From Bordetella parapertussis (lineage in GTDB: Bacteria > Pseudomonadota > Gammaproteobacteria > Burkholderiales > JACQAP01), in the NCBI GenBank assembly GCA_945900965.1, contig CAMDKM010000025.1, forward strand, positions 1 to 46,935: a stretch of 46,935 nt of DNA, in the 5' to 3' direction. The position numbers were made by a program, and so were the translations under genes. Positions 1 through 10,150 of the stretch are shown here, piece by piece. Numbering within the stretch: position 1 is the stretch's first letter; the number at the start of each line of letters is the position of its first letter. The notes under the pieces were generated by a model that was not told where the DNA came from, did not search any database, and saw nothing but the letters and a program-made list of their open reading frames with translations.

Positions 1-99
1 ATTCGAGCCGCTCTGATGAAGAATCTTGAGTACAATTTGGCATCGGCGTTTCTCCTCTTCCGTGTGGTTGCATTGACACCAACATCATAGGAGAGATCA

Positions 100-2466
100 G
101 TGGAAACGCCGATTTCTTTTGCGCTCTATGGTGAAATATTCAGGCTAGACTTTCTCAAGGCACGGGCGAGAGCAGTGCTCGCGCCGGAGGAGCTTGCTTC
201 GCTGCTCTCTCGATCCGCTTCGGCATTGGAAACCGCGGGCGACTTGGCTGCTGCAATGGATCTGTGGATTGCGGCGCAAAACTGGGATCAGGTGATCCGG
301 CTGATTCTTAGAGAGGCCAACGGCCTGCTCAACAGCGGCAGAAGGCAGACGCTGGTGCGATGGATACATGCAATACCGGAGCCTCAGTGCAGGAACGAAG
401 CCTGGCTAGCGTATTGGCTTGGACGGGCGCAGGTACAGACTGCCCCGGGTGAAGGAGCCAAGACGCTTGAGTCTGCTCTGCAGGAGTTTCGGCGGAGCAA
501 CGATATTCAAGGTTGCGTTGAATGTCTCACTGCTCTGCTTGTGGCGTCCTTTATTGGATTTCGAGGCCTCGACACCATGGATCGCTGGCTGGATGAGTTG
601 CTGGCGGAAATCCATCCTTCGCCGAGTTTTGCATCAGAAAATGTCGAACTGAGAGTCTGGGGCGTGCTCTGCATGGCTTTGTTCCACGTAAGGCCATGGC
701 ACCCGTTGACGATCGTATCCTATCAGCGAGTCGAGGAATTGTTGCCCAATTGCAGCGACACGAGTATCGCTCTGACAGCTGCGATGGGCGCATTGGTTGT
801 AAGTGGTCTATGTGGCGATCTTGAACGTGGAGACCGGATTGCACGCGCTACAGAATCCCTTGCGCTTCAGGATACGGCCAGTCCAACGGAAGCGGCGTGG
901 TGGTTTGCTCAAGTGGGGTATCTGCGTTTGATCCAAGCGCGGTACCAGGAGGCGCTTGACAGTCTGGATAGGGGTTCTCGGATTGCGGAATCCAATGGAC
1001 TTCAAGTGGTACTGCCGGAGATCATGCTGTGGCGATACACGGTTGAATTCCGCGCCTTCGGATGGGTTGCAGCGAACGCCACACTTGAAGCTGTGCAAGC
1101 CATGCCTGGGTCGAGATCGCCTATGGCGACCGCAATGCTTTTCTTATATCAGGCACGTAGAGAGAGCCATCGCGGAAATGCGGCCCAGGCTGCCAAACTC
1201 GCGATGCTTGGTTATCAAGGCGCGATGCGCACCGGCTCACGCTTGCAGGAACTCGTTTTCTCCATCTGCTGCGCGGACATATTGATCGAGGCAGGACGGA
1301 TCGAGGAAGCGAAGCCGCTTCTCTTGCACTCGCGTGCATTGATTGAGCGGGCGGCGATGTTCGGATGCTGGCGCGCGGCGCAGTTGTTGATGGAAGCCTG
1401 GTTGGCCAGCAGAGAAGAAAATGACTTGGAGAGAGCGCTGAGGTATCTGCGGCAATCCCTCGCGACCGCTCGGGAGGACAGTCAACGATTTTACTTGCGT
1501 TTTCCTGATCGCGGCTTGGTACCGCTATTCCGCCTTGCGCTCGAAGAAGGGATCGATGTGAGCCTCGTGCAGGACGTGATCCGCACGTTTCGGCTCAAGC
1601 CCCCGAAGGACGCGCCGGACAACTGGCCATGGCCGGTGCGTATATTTACGCTGGGCCGCTTTGAAGCGTTGATCAATGGAGAGAAGCTCGAGTTCTCGCG
1701 CAAGGTGCCGCGCAAGACTTTGCTGTTACTGAAAGCGATCGTGGCTCTTGGCGGGCGCGATTTCCCGGAACAGGCACTGTGCGATGCGCTCTGGGGCGAT
1801 GAAGAGGGCGATGCAGCGTGCAACGCACTGTCCATCACCGTATTGCGATTGCGGAAGCTGCTTGGATCGAACGAGTCCGTTACTCATCAGGGCGGAAAGG
1901 TATCGCTCAACCCGGAGGTGTGCTGGGTGGATGCGTGGGTGTTCGAGGCGCGACTTGCTGACCCAGGATTCGACAGCCAAAAGGTTATGGCCCTGTACGG
2001 CGGTACTTTCCTGCCCGAGGACCAAGGCGAGTCGTGGAGTGTGGCTCCCCGAGAGCGATTGCGCGGCAAATTCATTGACGCGCTGTCCAGGTATGGCGCG
2101 ACTCTGGAATCGGGTGGCGATCTACTCGGGGCGGTTCAGTGTTATATGCGCGGTATCGATGCCGACCCGATCGTGGAATCTTTTCCCCAAGGGCTGATGC
2201 GCTGTTACGAGCGGTTGGACAAACGCACCGAGGCGCTCAGCGTCTACCGGCGTCTCAAGCACACTTTGTCCGTGGTTCTGGGCGTGCCGCCGTCGGACGC
2301 CACGCAAGGGCTGTTCAGGGAAATGCTCGATCGCCAAACGGAAGACGGCGCGCCGTTGCGGCCGGAGACGGACAACCTTGGGTCGGAAGCTGTGGAGAAG
2401 TCGATCTTGGAAGTCAAGCCCAGCATCGTGGTGAAATTGCCTGTGAGACGCGCCCGCAAGCGTTGA
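100..2466 (+). CDS. BTAD/TPR transcriptional regulator without STAND ATPase
   Basis: Predicted DNA-binding regulator of 788 residues. Residues about 20-500 are TPR-like helical repeats of the MalT type, about 513-600 form an OmpR-type winged helix (it begins VRIFTLGRFEALING), and about 607-745 form a bacterial transcriptional activation domain (CWVDAWVFEARL onward). The start is a GTG with AGGAGA eight bases upstream. Relatives with this layout usually carry a STAND/NB-ARC ATPase ahead of the TPRs, and the protein here begins where that module would end. The 87 bases at the window edge are open in the same frame until a TAG at 88-90, and the residues FLLFRVVALTP faintly resemble the end of such a module, so this may be the 3' part of a broken longer gene. 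The ligand and targets cannot be read from the sequence. The domain call is firm; whether the gene is intact is not. Confidence 0.8.
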   Translation: METPISFALYGEIFRLDFLKARARAVLAPEELASLLSRSASALETAGDLAAAMDLWIAAQNWDQVIRLILREANGLLNSGRRQTLVRWIHAIPEPQCRNEAWLAYWLGRAQVQTAPGEGAKTLESALQEFRRSNDIQGCVECLTALLVASFIGFRGLDTMDRWLDELLAEIHPSPSFASENVELRVWGVLCMALFHVRPWHPLTIVSYQRVEELLPNCSDTSIALTAAMGALVVSGLCGDLERGDRIARATESLALQDTASPTEAAWWFAQVGYLRLIQARYQEALDSLDRGSRIAESNGLQVVLPEIMLWRYTVEFRAFGWVAANATLEAVQAMPGSRSPMATAMLFLYQARRESHRGNAAQAAKLAMLGYQGAMRTGSRLQELVFSICCADILIEAGRIEEAKPLLLHSRALIERAAMFGCWRAAQLLMEAWLASREENDLERALRYLRQSLATAREDSQRFYLRFPDRGLVPLFRLALEEGIDVSLVQDVIRTFRLKPPKDAPDNWPWPVRIFTLGRFEALINGEKLEFSRKVPRKTLLLLKAIVALGGRDFPEQALCDALWGDEEGDAACNALSITVLRLRKLLGSNESVTHQGGKVSLNPEVCWVDAWVFEARLADPGFDSQKVMALYGGTFLPEDQGESWSVAPRERLRGKFIDALSRYGATLESGGDLLGAVQCYMRGIDADPIVESFPQGLMRCYERLDKRTEALSVYRRLKHTLSVVLGVPPSDATQGLFREMLDRQTEDGAPLRPETDNLGSEAVEKSILEVKPSIVVKLPVRRARKR

Positions 2467-2553
2467 AGTTGAGTCTTATTGCGCCGGGGAGCGTGCGAAC
2501 GTCAATGTTTTCAGCCGGGACGGAGCGCCGCGTCGGAATTGATTCCAGCCAAT

Positions 2554-2573
2554 CTGGTCTATATACTGGTCTA
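2554..2573 (+). promoter_or_regulatory. Direct repeat CTGGTCTA-N4-CTGGTCTA ahead of the toxin-antitoxin pair
   Basis: Two perfect copies of CTGGTCTA are spaced by four bases, 28 bases ahead of the antitoxin start. Twelve bases between repeat starts is a little over one helical turn. It is a plausible autoregulatory operator for the Phd-type antitoxin, by analogy with how such modules are normally controlled. Function is inferred from position only. Confidence 0.4.
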
Positions 2574-2601
2574 CAGGTTTTTCTCTTTGCAGGAGAAGGT
2601 C

Positions 2602-2844
2602 ATGAAGATCGAGATTGGTTCGTATGAGGCCAAGACGAAACTGCCTGAATTGCTGAGGCAGGTAAGGGCTGGAAAAAGCTTTACCATTACCAATCGTGGC
2701 GAAGCCATTGCTGATCTGGTGCCTGCCGCGGGCGGGAAGGCCAAAGACAAGGTCGCGGCGGCGGAAAAACTCAAGGCATTCATGCGTGCGGATCCAGTGC
2801 GAGGTGTCGATATCAGGAAGCTCGTTGATGAAGGCCGCGCGTGA
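2602..2844 (+). CDS. Phd/YefM-family antitoxin of a VapC-type module
   Basis: Antitoxin of 80 residues. The N-terminal half matches the Phd/YefM DNA-binding fold (EAKTKLPELLRQVRAGKSF followed by TITNRGEAIADLVP), and the charged C-terminal tail is where such proteins usually wrap the toxin. The start is the ATG preceded by AGGAGAAGG. An in-frame start at 2479 would add a tail that resembles nothing. The TGA overlaps the GTG of the toxin gene by four bases, so translation is probably coupled. A Phd-type antitoxin paired with a PIN toxin is a common hybrid arrangement. It probably represses its own promoter through the direct repeat just upstream. Confidence 0.85.
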   Translation: MKIEIGSYEAKTKLPELLRQVRAGKSFTITNRGEAIADLVPAAGGKAKDKVAAAEKLKAFMRADPVRGVDIRKLVDEGRA

Positions 2845-3260
2845 GCTTTGTTCTCGATAACTCGGTGACCATGCGCTGGTTTTTTGGCGATGGCAAGCCA
2901 AAGGAACTGCTTTATGCGGGCAAAGTGCTGGATGCGATGAAACGTACCCACGCCATCGTGCCTGCGATCTGGGGGCTGGAGGTGGCAAACGTCATTGCCA
3001 GGGCCGAGGCAAAGGGCCTGGTTACCGAGGCGCGAAGCGGGGCGTTCCTTGAAATGCTGGAAGGCGTGGAGATTGAAGTGGACGCAGCCACATCCGCACA
3101 CGCGCTTTCGGATACCCTGCAGTTGGCGCGGCGCTATAAATTATCCGCGTACGATGCCTCTTACCTCGAACTGGCCTTGAGGTCTGGCATGCCGCTGGCA
3201 ACTCTCGACGAGGATTTGCGAAAATCCGCGAAGGTCGCCGGTGTAAAACAATTTGCCTGA
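2841..3260 (+). CDS. vapC: PIN-domain toxin, VapC-like ribonuclease
   Basis: PIN-domain protein of 139 residues, a predicted Mg-dependent RNase toxin. The acidic residues expected of the active site are present: D6 (FVLDNSV), E47 (WGLEVANV), D105 (SAYDASYLELA) and D123 (LATLDEDL). The GTG start overlaps the antitoxin stop (GTGA), giving a two-gene operon. Length is normal for VapC. The RNA target (tRNA, rRNA or mRNA) cannot be told from sequence. A four-acid PIN core and the antitoxin neighbour make the assignment strong. Confidence 0.88.
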   Translation: MSFVLDNSVTMRWFFGDGKPKELLYAGKVLDAMKRTHAIVPAIWGLEVANVIARAEAKGLVTEARSGAFLEMLEGVEIEVDAATSAHALSDTLQLARRYKLSAYDASYLELALRSGMPLATLDEDLRKSAKVAGVKQFA

Positions 3261-3337
3261 CAATCGAGCAACCCAACGCTAGTCAATAATTCGGAAATGA
3301 CGTGAGTGCTCGGCATTGCTTGGCATTCAACGGCCTT

Positions 3338-3790
3338 ATGTCTACCCAGGTAACGAAAAGCCTTTACAACGATGTGATCATGGATCACATCCGGAACGCG
3401 CGCAATTTCCGCACGATGGAAGATGCCAGTCGCAAAGCGCAAGGCGTTAATCCGTTGTGCGGCGATTCGTTTACGGTGTATCTCCGCACCGAGTCGGATC
3501 GTATCGCCGAGGCGAGTTTTCAGTGCGAGTGCTGCGGCATTTCCATGGCGTCGGCCTCGATCATGACTGAGACTGTGCGGGGCAAATCTCTCGGGGAAGC
3601 GAGGTCGCTGTTTGAACGCTTCGAAAAAATGCTGCGCGAAACCGGTGCCGAGGCGGGTGGTGGTTCCGGAGAATTCGCAGTGCTGCAACTGGTCCGGGAA
3701 TTTCCTTCGCGCATCAATTGCGCGCTGCTGGGCTGGAAAACGCTGGCGGCGGCGCTGGATGGGCGCGACAGCGCGTCGATCGAGAGCTGA
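3338..3790 (+). CDS. sufU: SufU/IscU-type iron-sulfur cluster scaffold protein
   Basis: SufU-family protein, 150 residues from the ATG at 3338. It opens with the family signature LYNDVIMDHIRNARN. Counted from this ATG, the ligand residues fall at C41 and D43 (NPLCGD), C66 (CCGIS) and C128 (INCALLGW), the positions described for Bacillus SufU, which supports this start over the upstream in-frame GTG at 3302. SufU proteins bind zinc and accept sulfur from SufS. No sufS, sufB or sufD lies nearby, so it stands alone here. Two additional cysteines (C63 and C65) make the run FQCECCGIS, richer in Cys than I expect. No clear ribosome binding site is visible ahead of either start. Confidence 0.82.
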   Translation: MSTQVTKSLYNDVIMDHIRNARNFRTMEDASRKAQGVNPLCGDSFTVYLRTESDRIAEASFQCECCGISMASASIMTETVRGKSLGEARSLFERFEKMLRETGAEAGGGSGEFAVLQLVREFPSRINCALLGWKTLAAALDGRDSASIES

Positions 3791-3803
3791 TCCGGCCGGC
3801 GCT

Positions 3804-4346
3804 CTAGCGTCGCACGTAAAGATTGACGGTCGCCGGGTCGGAAAAAATCCAGCTCAGTCCCTTGCCGTATACCGACTCTTTCGGTTCATCCACTCGCGCC
3901 GCCACGGCGATGGGAACATTGAGTCCCCAACTGCCCGATGCAACCGCGGCACCAGGCATTACCAGCGCGACCTGTCCGCGGTCGTTTTTCGAGTGAACGG
4001 CAAGCACGACTTTACCTTCCATAGCCAGCGCACGTGCTTCGTCCAGCACGGCTTGACTTGTGGCGGCTCCCAGAGCGCGCCACTTGTCCGGGTTATGCCG
4101 TAATTTCCATTCGATTTCCACGCCTCGAAGACAACGTCTTTCGGTGCAGAAGTCACCGATGCCGAACAGGCGGACGAGCGTCTTGCCGGGAAAATGCCGG
4201 CAGGACGTCCTATCCAGGTCCGCCGACAGGCAATCGTTGATCGCGGCTCTCAGGTATGCGTCATGGGTAAGCCAGGTATCTTCCGCCCGGGCGGACATGA
4301 CAAGCAGGCACATGACAAAAAGCAGTCCGGCAACAAATCTTTGCAT
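3804..4346 (-). CDS. Secreted protein of unknown function, possible cysteine amidase fold
   Basis: Exported protein of 180 residues. A signal peptide is clear (MQRFVAGLLFVMCLLVMSARA, probable cleavage before ED). The mature part has four cysteines near its N-terminus (NDC, SCRHFPG, DFCTERRC) and then VVLAVHSKNDRGQVALVMPG, which loosely recalls the His-containing strand of NlpC/CHAP-like amidases. That likeness is weak and I do not assign a function. The chosen start has GGCGGAGA upstream on the coding strand; the frame stays open for 74 codons further but without signal-peptide character. The gene is convergent with sufU, 13 bases away, and has no evident partner. Confidence 0.65.
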   Translation of the reverse strand: MQRFVAGLLFVMCLLVMSARAEDTWLTHDAYLRAAINDCLSADLDRTSCRHFPGKTLVRLFGIGDFCTERRCLRGVEIEWKLRHNPDKWRALGAATSQAVLDEARALAMEGKVVLAVHSKNDRGQVALVMPGAAVASGSWGLNVPIAVAARVDEPKESVYGKGLSWIFSDPATVNLYVRR

Positions 4347-4536
4347 GACGGTCTCCGCCGGGAACGAGTTATCCAAAACCCTCACCCTATAGGACACAGG
4401 GGCACGGCGCGACGTGCCGCGGTGCTGCAAAAGGCCACCGACAGCTCCCGGCGGGTAAGGGCAAAAGATTGCAAGAAAAATTGGGTTTAATCTGTTTCGT
4501 GCACTCGATGCCGCCACGGCGCAATGGCTTTCGGGA

Positions 4537-5148
4537 CTAAAGATCGGTCTGATATCGATGCGCCACACCTTGATCGAATGCCTCGATGTCGCTGCTTGCC
4601 ATGCCGGCGTTTTCGACGATTTCGCAGCCGAAAGATATCCGCATTTTCTGCGGCCAGCTTTCCTGTTCCCAGACTCGGCTGCGCAAAAAAGACTTGGCGC
4701 AGTGAAAGTAACATTCGGTCACCCGAACCCGCATTACCAGCAACGCTGGCGAACCGCGCGCGGCCAGGCGCTGGCAGGCGTCCGCGTCGTCAAGAAGTTC
4801 CGCGCTTCCCTGCACCCGCAAGGTTTCATCGGTGCCGGGCAGGAGAAATAACAATCCGACATGCGGATTCGAAAGCACATTGGTCAGCGAGAAAATCAGT
4901 TTGTTGCCTTTTCGCTCCGGAATCAGCAGTGTGTAGCGATCTTCCACCCGCACAAAACCCGGCAGGTCACCCTTGGGCGAAACCGTCGGGAGGCCCTTGG
5001 CATCCGCGGTGGATAACATGAACATCGGTGACTTGCCGATGAATGCAATCGCCGGATCGTTGAGTTCGTGATGAATCTTCAGCGGCACCAGCTCGTTCGG
5101 CGTGCCGATGATCGATCTTAGCGCTTCAACTGTCGAAATTCTCGCCAT
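4537..5148 (-). CDS. Pyridoxamine 5'-phosphate oxidase family flavoprotein
   Basis: FMN-binding split-barrel protein of 203 residues. The core follows the family pattern: a strand FMLSTADAKGLPTVSPKGD, then RYTLLIPERKGNKLIFSLTNVLSNPHVGLLFLLPG, then ETLRVQGSAELLDD. It resembles the MSMEG_1061-type subgroup of uncharacterised FMN or F420-like reductases rather than PdxH itself, because the PdxH substrate loop is not recognisable. Substrate unknown. It is probably cytoplasmic, with no signal peptide. The gene lies 59 bases downstream of mmsA on the same strand and could be read from that operon. Confidence 0.8.
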   Translation of the reverse strand: MARISTVEALRSIIGTPNELVPLKIHHELNDPAIAFIGKSPMFMLSTADAKGLPTVSPKGDLPGFVRVEDRYTLLIPERKGNKLIFSLTNVLSNPHVGLLFLLPGTDETLRVQGSAELLDDADACQRLAARGSPALLVMRVRVTECYFHCAKSFLRSRVWEQESWPQKMRISFGCEIVENAGMASSDIEAFDQGVAHRYQTDL

Positions 5149-5207
5149 GAATTATCGGAGCAGACGATTTGGAATACCTCGAACCTCGCACCTCAGTCCT
5201 GAGTTGA

Positions 5208-6731
<1,524 letters not shown>

Positions 6732-6754
6732 TTGTTTCTACCTTTTAAAAAGCG

Positions 6755-6908
6755 CTCACCGCAGAGGACGCAGAGAACGCGGAGGAAAATCAAGAGCTGG
6801 ATTAACCTCGAAATTAATAGTCGTTTCTTGGAGAAAGTGGTCACGGGTACTCGAATCACGCTTCATTTTTTGCTTTTCCTCCGCGTCCTCTGCGTCCTCC
6901 GCGGTGAG
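6755..6908. repeat. Intercistronic inverted-repeat element, copy 1
   Basis: Two arms of 35 bases (6755-6789 and 6874-6908) are inverted copies with two mismatches. Their core is CTCACCGCAGAGGACGCAGAG. They flank an 84-base unique centre and would fold into a long hairpin in the transcript between the M81 gene and mmsA. The same arm sequence recurs at three other places in the window. Confidence 0.85.
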
Positions 6909-6923
6909 AGATTGAATTGTCTT

Positions 6924-8426
6924 TTACGCCGCGCGGCGGCCGTTAACGAAATGCTGGTCGAGAGGATAAATCGGCCGGCGCAATTTTTTGTACTCGAATT
7001 GTGTCCAATCCGATGTCCCCACGCCCACACCGTCGCACAATACCGCCCCCTTGGCGATCGGCAGAAAAACCGGCCGGTAGTACATGCGCGATTTGAGCAG
7101 CAGGTAACGGCTGCGTGCCGGATCGATGCCCACACTTTCAAAAACACCGCGATCCCAGGGTTCCTGATTGCGCTCGGTCACCACGACCTGTGCGGTGCCG
7201 GTATCGAGCACCGCGGTGCGGCCCATGTAGCAGCGCATGCCGGTGAACTGCGGTCCGGTGATGGTGTATTCGCCGTCGGTGATGGTGCGCACTGTGCCGC
7301 TCAACTCCAGCGGCTCGCCCTTGCGGCGGATGGCGGGCATGTCCATCTTGCCGCCGACCGGCAGCGTGATGCGTGCTCCGACGCCGGCGGCGATCATTTG
7401 AGCCACCGCTTGCGGATCGCGGATCGGCGCGACAGCGATGCCGCTCAATCCCTGACGCAGCGCCTCGCGCAGCACGTGCATGGTGTCCTGCGTGGCACCG
7501 GAGGCGCAGTTGTCGGCATGGTCCAGCAATAACACCGGGCCGCCGCTTTGTTCGCCCAGGCGTTTGGCTTCGGCTATGGCCTCAAGCAGCGGCCGGCCGC
7601 GATAGATGAAATCTTCCTTCTGAAACCAGGCGACATCGAGAATTGTATTGCAGGCAGTCTCCGCAGCTTTGGCGTTGCCGTCCGCAATGGTGATGACGCT
7701 CAATCCGGCGTCGTGAATATCCGCCTGCTGAAATCCGCCGAAGGCCGATGCAGCCAGCAGGCCGTTTTTTTCTGCGGCGCGGGCGGCATCGACAAAATCC
7801 TTCATCGCGCCCTCGGCAGTGTTCTGTCGCAGTGTGTGCGCCAACAGCGGGGCGTTGCCCCAGGTCATCACGGGTTTGACTTCACCTTTGAGCATGCGCA
7901 GAAGAATTGACCCCGCGAGGCGCCCGGATTCATATTGATCGACATGGGGGTAGGTCTTGTAGCCCGTCATGACATTGCAGTTGCGCACCATGGCGTTGGT
8001 CACATTGGCGTGCAGATCGAGTGACACGGCGATAGGTGTTTTCGGTGCGACGGCGCGGATTTTTTCCAGCAGCGTGCCTTCTCCGTCATCGGTGCGATCT
8101 GCCACCACCATGGCGCCGTGCAGATCGAGAAAGATCGCATCGCAGCCTTTCGACACCGCCTCGCAGATAATCTTGCAGATACGGTCATACGCCAAGCCAT
8201 CCACGGGCCCGCTCGGGTTCGCCCAGGCGGCAATCGGTGTGACAACTTCCGCCTTGGCATCGCGCGCCAGATCCAGGAATGCCGCCATCGCAAAATTGGT
8301 CCCCCGCACCGCCTCGGCCGCGGCCTCGCCCAGCAAGGGCCCGTTGTTACCGAACGCCTCCCAGGGCGTGGGCACCGGGGAAAAGGTGTTGGTCTCGTGC
8401 TGCATCTGGGCGATGACAAATTTCAT
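6924..8426 (-). CDS. M81 family metallohydrolase, MlrC (microcystinase C) type
   Basis: M81 family protein of 500 residues. It opens with the family signature IAQMQHETNTFSP, followed by DAIFLDLHGAMV, SLDLHANVT and a C-terminal VLLLDHADNCASGA segment, in the order seen in MlrC-like proteins. Members are zinc-dependent and MlrC acts on small peptides that contain the beta-amino acid Adda. Most relatives have unknown substrates. Neighbours are an omega-amino acid:pyruvate transaminase and MmsA, so I infer that it frees or prepares a beta-amino acid (or a related amide) for transamination and oxidation. The protein lacks a signal peptide. Its ribosome binding site is weak. Intercistronic inverted repeats lie on both sides of the gene. 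Confidence 0.88.
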   Translation of the reverse strand: MKFVIAQMQHETNTFSPVPTPWEAFGNNGPLLGEAAAEAVRGTNFAMAAFLDLARDAKAEVVTPIAAWANPSGPVDGLAYDRICKIICEAVSKGCDAIFLDLHGAMVVADRTDDGEGTLLEKIRAVAPKTPIAVSLDLHANVTNAMVRNCNVMTGYKTYPHVDQYESGRLAGSILLRMLKGEVKPVMTWGNAPLLAHTLRQNTAEGAMKDFVDAARAAEKNGLLAASAFGGFQQADIHDAGLSVITIADGNAKAAETACNTILDVAWFQKEDFIYRGRPLLEAIAEAKRLGEQSGGPVLLLDHADNCASGATQDTMHVLREALRQGLSGIAVAPIRDPQAVAQMIAAGVGARITLPVGGKMDMPAIRRKGEPLELSGTVRTITDGEYTITGPQFTGMRCYMGRTAVLDTGTAQVVVTERNQEPWDRGVFESVGIDPARSRYLLLKSRMYYRPVFLPIAKGAVLCDGVGVGTSDWTQFEYKKLRRPIYPLDQHFVNGRRAA

Positions 8427-8443
8427 GATTTATCCGATGAAAG

Positions 8444-8636
8444 CTCTTACCGCGGAGGACGCAGAGGCAAGACAAAACGAGGAAAACAAAATTGGGTTAA
8501 AAGCAGAGTCACTCATCGGGAACGACTATCGCCACAATTTTCCCAGGGAGGATCATTTGCCAATGAATGCCGTTGACTCGAGCATGTTTTCTCTGTTTGC
8601 CTTTCCTCTGCGTCCTTTGCGTCCTCCGCGGTGAGC
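8444..8636. repeat. Intercistronic inverted-repeat element, copy 2
   Basis: The left arm begins CTCTTACCGCGGAGGACGCA at 8444 and the right arm ends in CGTCCTCCGCGGTGAG at 8634. They match the arms of the element at 6755 and are inverted relative to each other. The match is imperfect beyond the first 20 or so bases. It lies between the transaminase gene and the M81 gene, again inside a presumed operon. Confidence 0.75.
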
Positions 8637-8644
8637 GATTTGAT

Positions 8645-9997
8645 TCAAGGCAAGTTCTTGAGAATGTCGCGCACGGTACCGAAGATTTCATCGATCTGGT
8701 TCTTCTCGATGATGAAGGGCGGCGAGAGCGCGATGGTGTCGCCGCTGGTGCGGATGAGCACGTTCTTGTTGTATGCCCTCAGGAAGGCTTCGAAGGCGCG
8801 CGCGCCGGGTTTGTCGGGCATGGCTTGCAGTTCGATGCCGGCCACCAGGCCAATTGTGCGAATGTCGATAACATGAGGCAGGCCCTTGAGCGAATGGGCA
8901 GCGTCTTCCCAATAGGGCGCCAGCGAAGCGGCGCGCTCGAACAGCGCTTCTTCCTTGAACAGATCGAGCGTGGCGCAAGCGGCGGCGGCGGCCAGCGGAT
9001 GGCCGGAATAGGTGTAGCCGTGGAAGAACTCGATGCTGGACTCCGGCCCGCCCTTGTCCATGAACGTGTCGTAGATCTCTTTCTTGACGATGACCCCACC
9101 CATAGGTACCGCGGCATTGGTCAGGGCCTTGGCGCAGGTGATCATGTCCGGCGTCACGCCGAAAGTCTGGCTGGCGAAGGCCTTGCCAGTGCGGCCGAAG
9201 CCGGTGATGACTTCATCGAAGATCAGCAGGATGCCGTATTTGTCGCACAGGCTGCGCAGCTTCTGCAGGTAGCCCTTGGGAGGTACCAGCACACCTGTGG
9301 AGCCCGCCATCGGTTCGACGATGACCGCGGCGATGTTCGACGCGTCATGCAGTTGCACCAGGCGCTCCAGATCATCGGCGAATTCGGCGCCGTGTTCCGG
9401 CTGACCGCGTGACCAGAGGTTGCGCGCCTGGTCGTGGGTGTGACGCAGATGATCGACGCTGCCCAGCATGTTGCCGAAGGTCTTGCGGTTACCCACCATG
9501 CCGCCAACCGAGATGCCACCGAAGCCCACGCCGTGATAGCCGCGTTCGCGGCCGATCAGAAAGCGCCGGGTGCCTTCGCCGCGCACCCGGTGGTAGGCCA
9601 GTGCGATCTTGAGGGCCGTGTCCACCGCCTCCGAGCCGGAATTGGTGAAGAACACATGATCCAGGCCTTTGGGCGCGAGAGCGACCACTTTCTCCGCGGC
9701 CTGAAATGCGGCCGGATGGTGCATCTGGAAGCCAGTTGCGTAGTCGAGGGTGGCGGCCTGCTTCTGGATCGCTTCGACAATTTTCGGGCGGCAATGACCG
9801 GCGTTCACGGCCCACAGGCCGGCGACACCGTCGAGCACCTTGCGCCCGTCGTGAGTCTGGTAGTGCATGTCTTTGGCTGAAACCAGCAGCCGGGGGGCCG
9901 CCTTGAACTGGCGGTTGGCCGTGAACGGAATCCACAGCGGGTCGAGATTGAGCGAGGACTGATACTGGCGCAGGGCTTTTTCGTCGGGCATGTTCAT
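8645..9997 (-). CDS. Class III omega-amino acid:pyruvate aminotransferase
   Basis: PLP-dependent class III aminotransferase of 450 residues. The PLP lysine is K290 in CAKALTNAAVP, preceded by the aspartate segment LLIFDEVITGFGRTG. The N-terminal LWIPFTANRQFKAAPRLL is typical of beta-alanine:pyruvate transaminases (AptA/BauA group). It would convert an omega- or beta-amino acid to its semialdehyde, the substrate of the nearby MmsA. The start is placed at the ATG preceded by AGGAGAGCC on the coding strand; an in-frame start 22 codons earlier lacks family similarity. It is first in a three-gene minus-strand set with the M81 hydrolase and mmsA. Confidence 0.9.
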   Translation of the reverse strand: MNMPDEKALRQYQSSLNLDPLWIPFTANRQFKAAPRLLVSAKDMHYQTHDGRKVLDGVAGLWAVNAGHCRPKIVEAIQKQAATLDYATGFQMHHPAAFQAAEKVVALAPKGLDHVFFTNSGSEAVDTALKIALAYHRVRGEGTRRFLIGRERGYHGVGFGGISVGGMVGNRKTFGNMLGSVDHLRHTHDQARNLWSRGQPEHGAEFADDLERLVQLHDASNIAAVIVEPMAGSTGVLVPPKGYLQKLRSLCDKYGILLIFDEVITGFGRTGKAFASQTFGVTPDMITCAKALTNAAVPMGGVIVKKEIYDTFMDKGGPESSIEFFHGYTYSGHPLAAAAACATLDLFKEEALFERAASLAPYWEDAAHSLKGLPHVIDIRTIGLVAGIELQAMPDKPGARAFEAFLRAYNKNVLIRTSGDTIALSPPFIIEKNQIDEIFGTVRDILKNLP

Positions 9998-10150
9998 GGT
10001 GGCTCTCCTGATCATCCGGTCCCGGCATCGGTGCCGGGCGAAAACGGCAATGGGTCCGCCCATTATAGGACTGCATTCCGCCCGCGGACCAGCACGACAT
10101 TGCCCGTCCGCCAGCCTTCGCTTATCCTTGCCGGCGTTCCCGTCGCCTCG

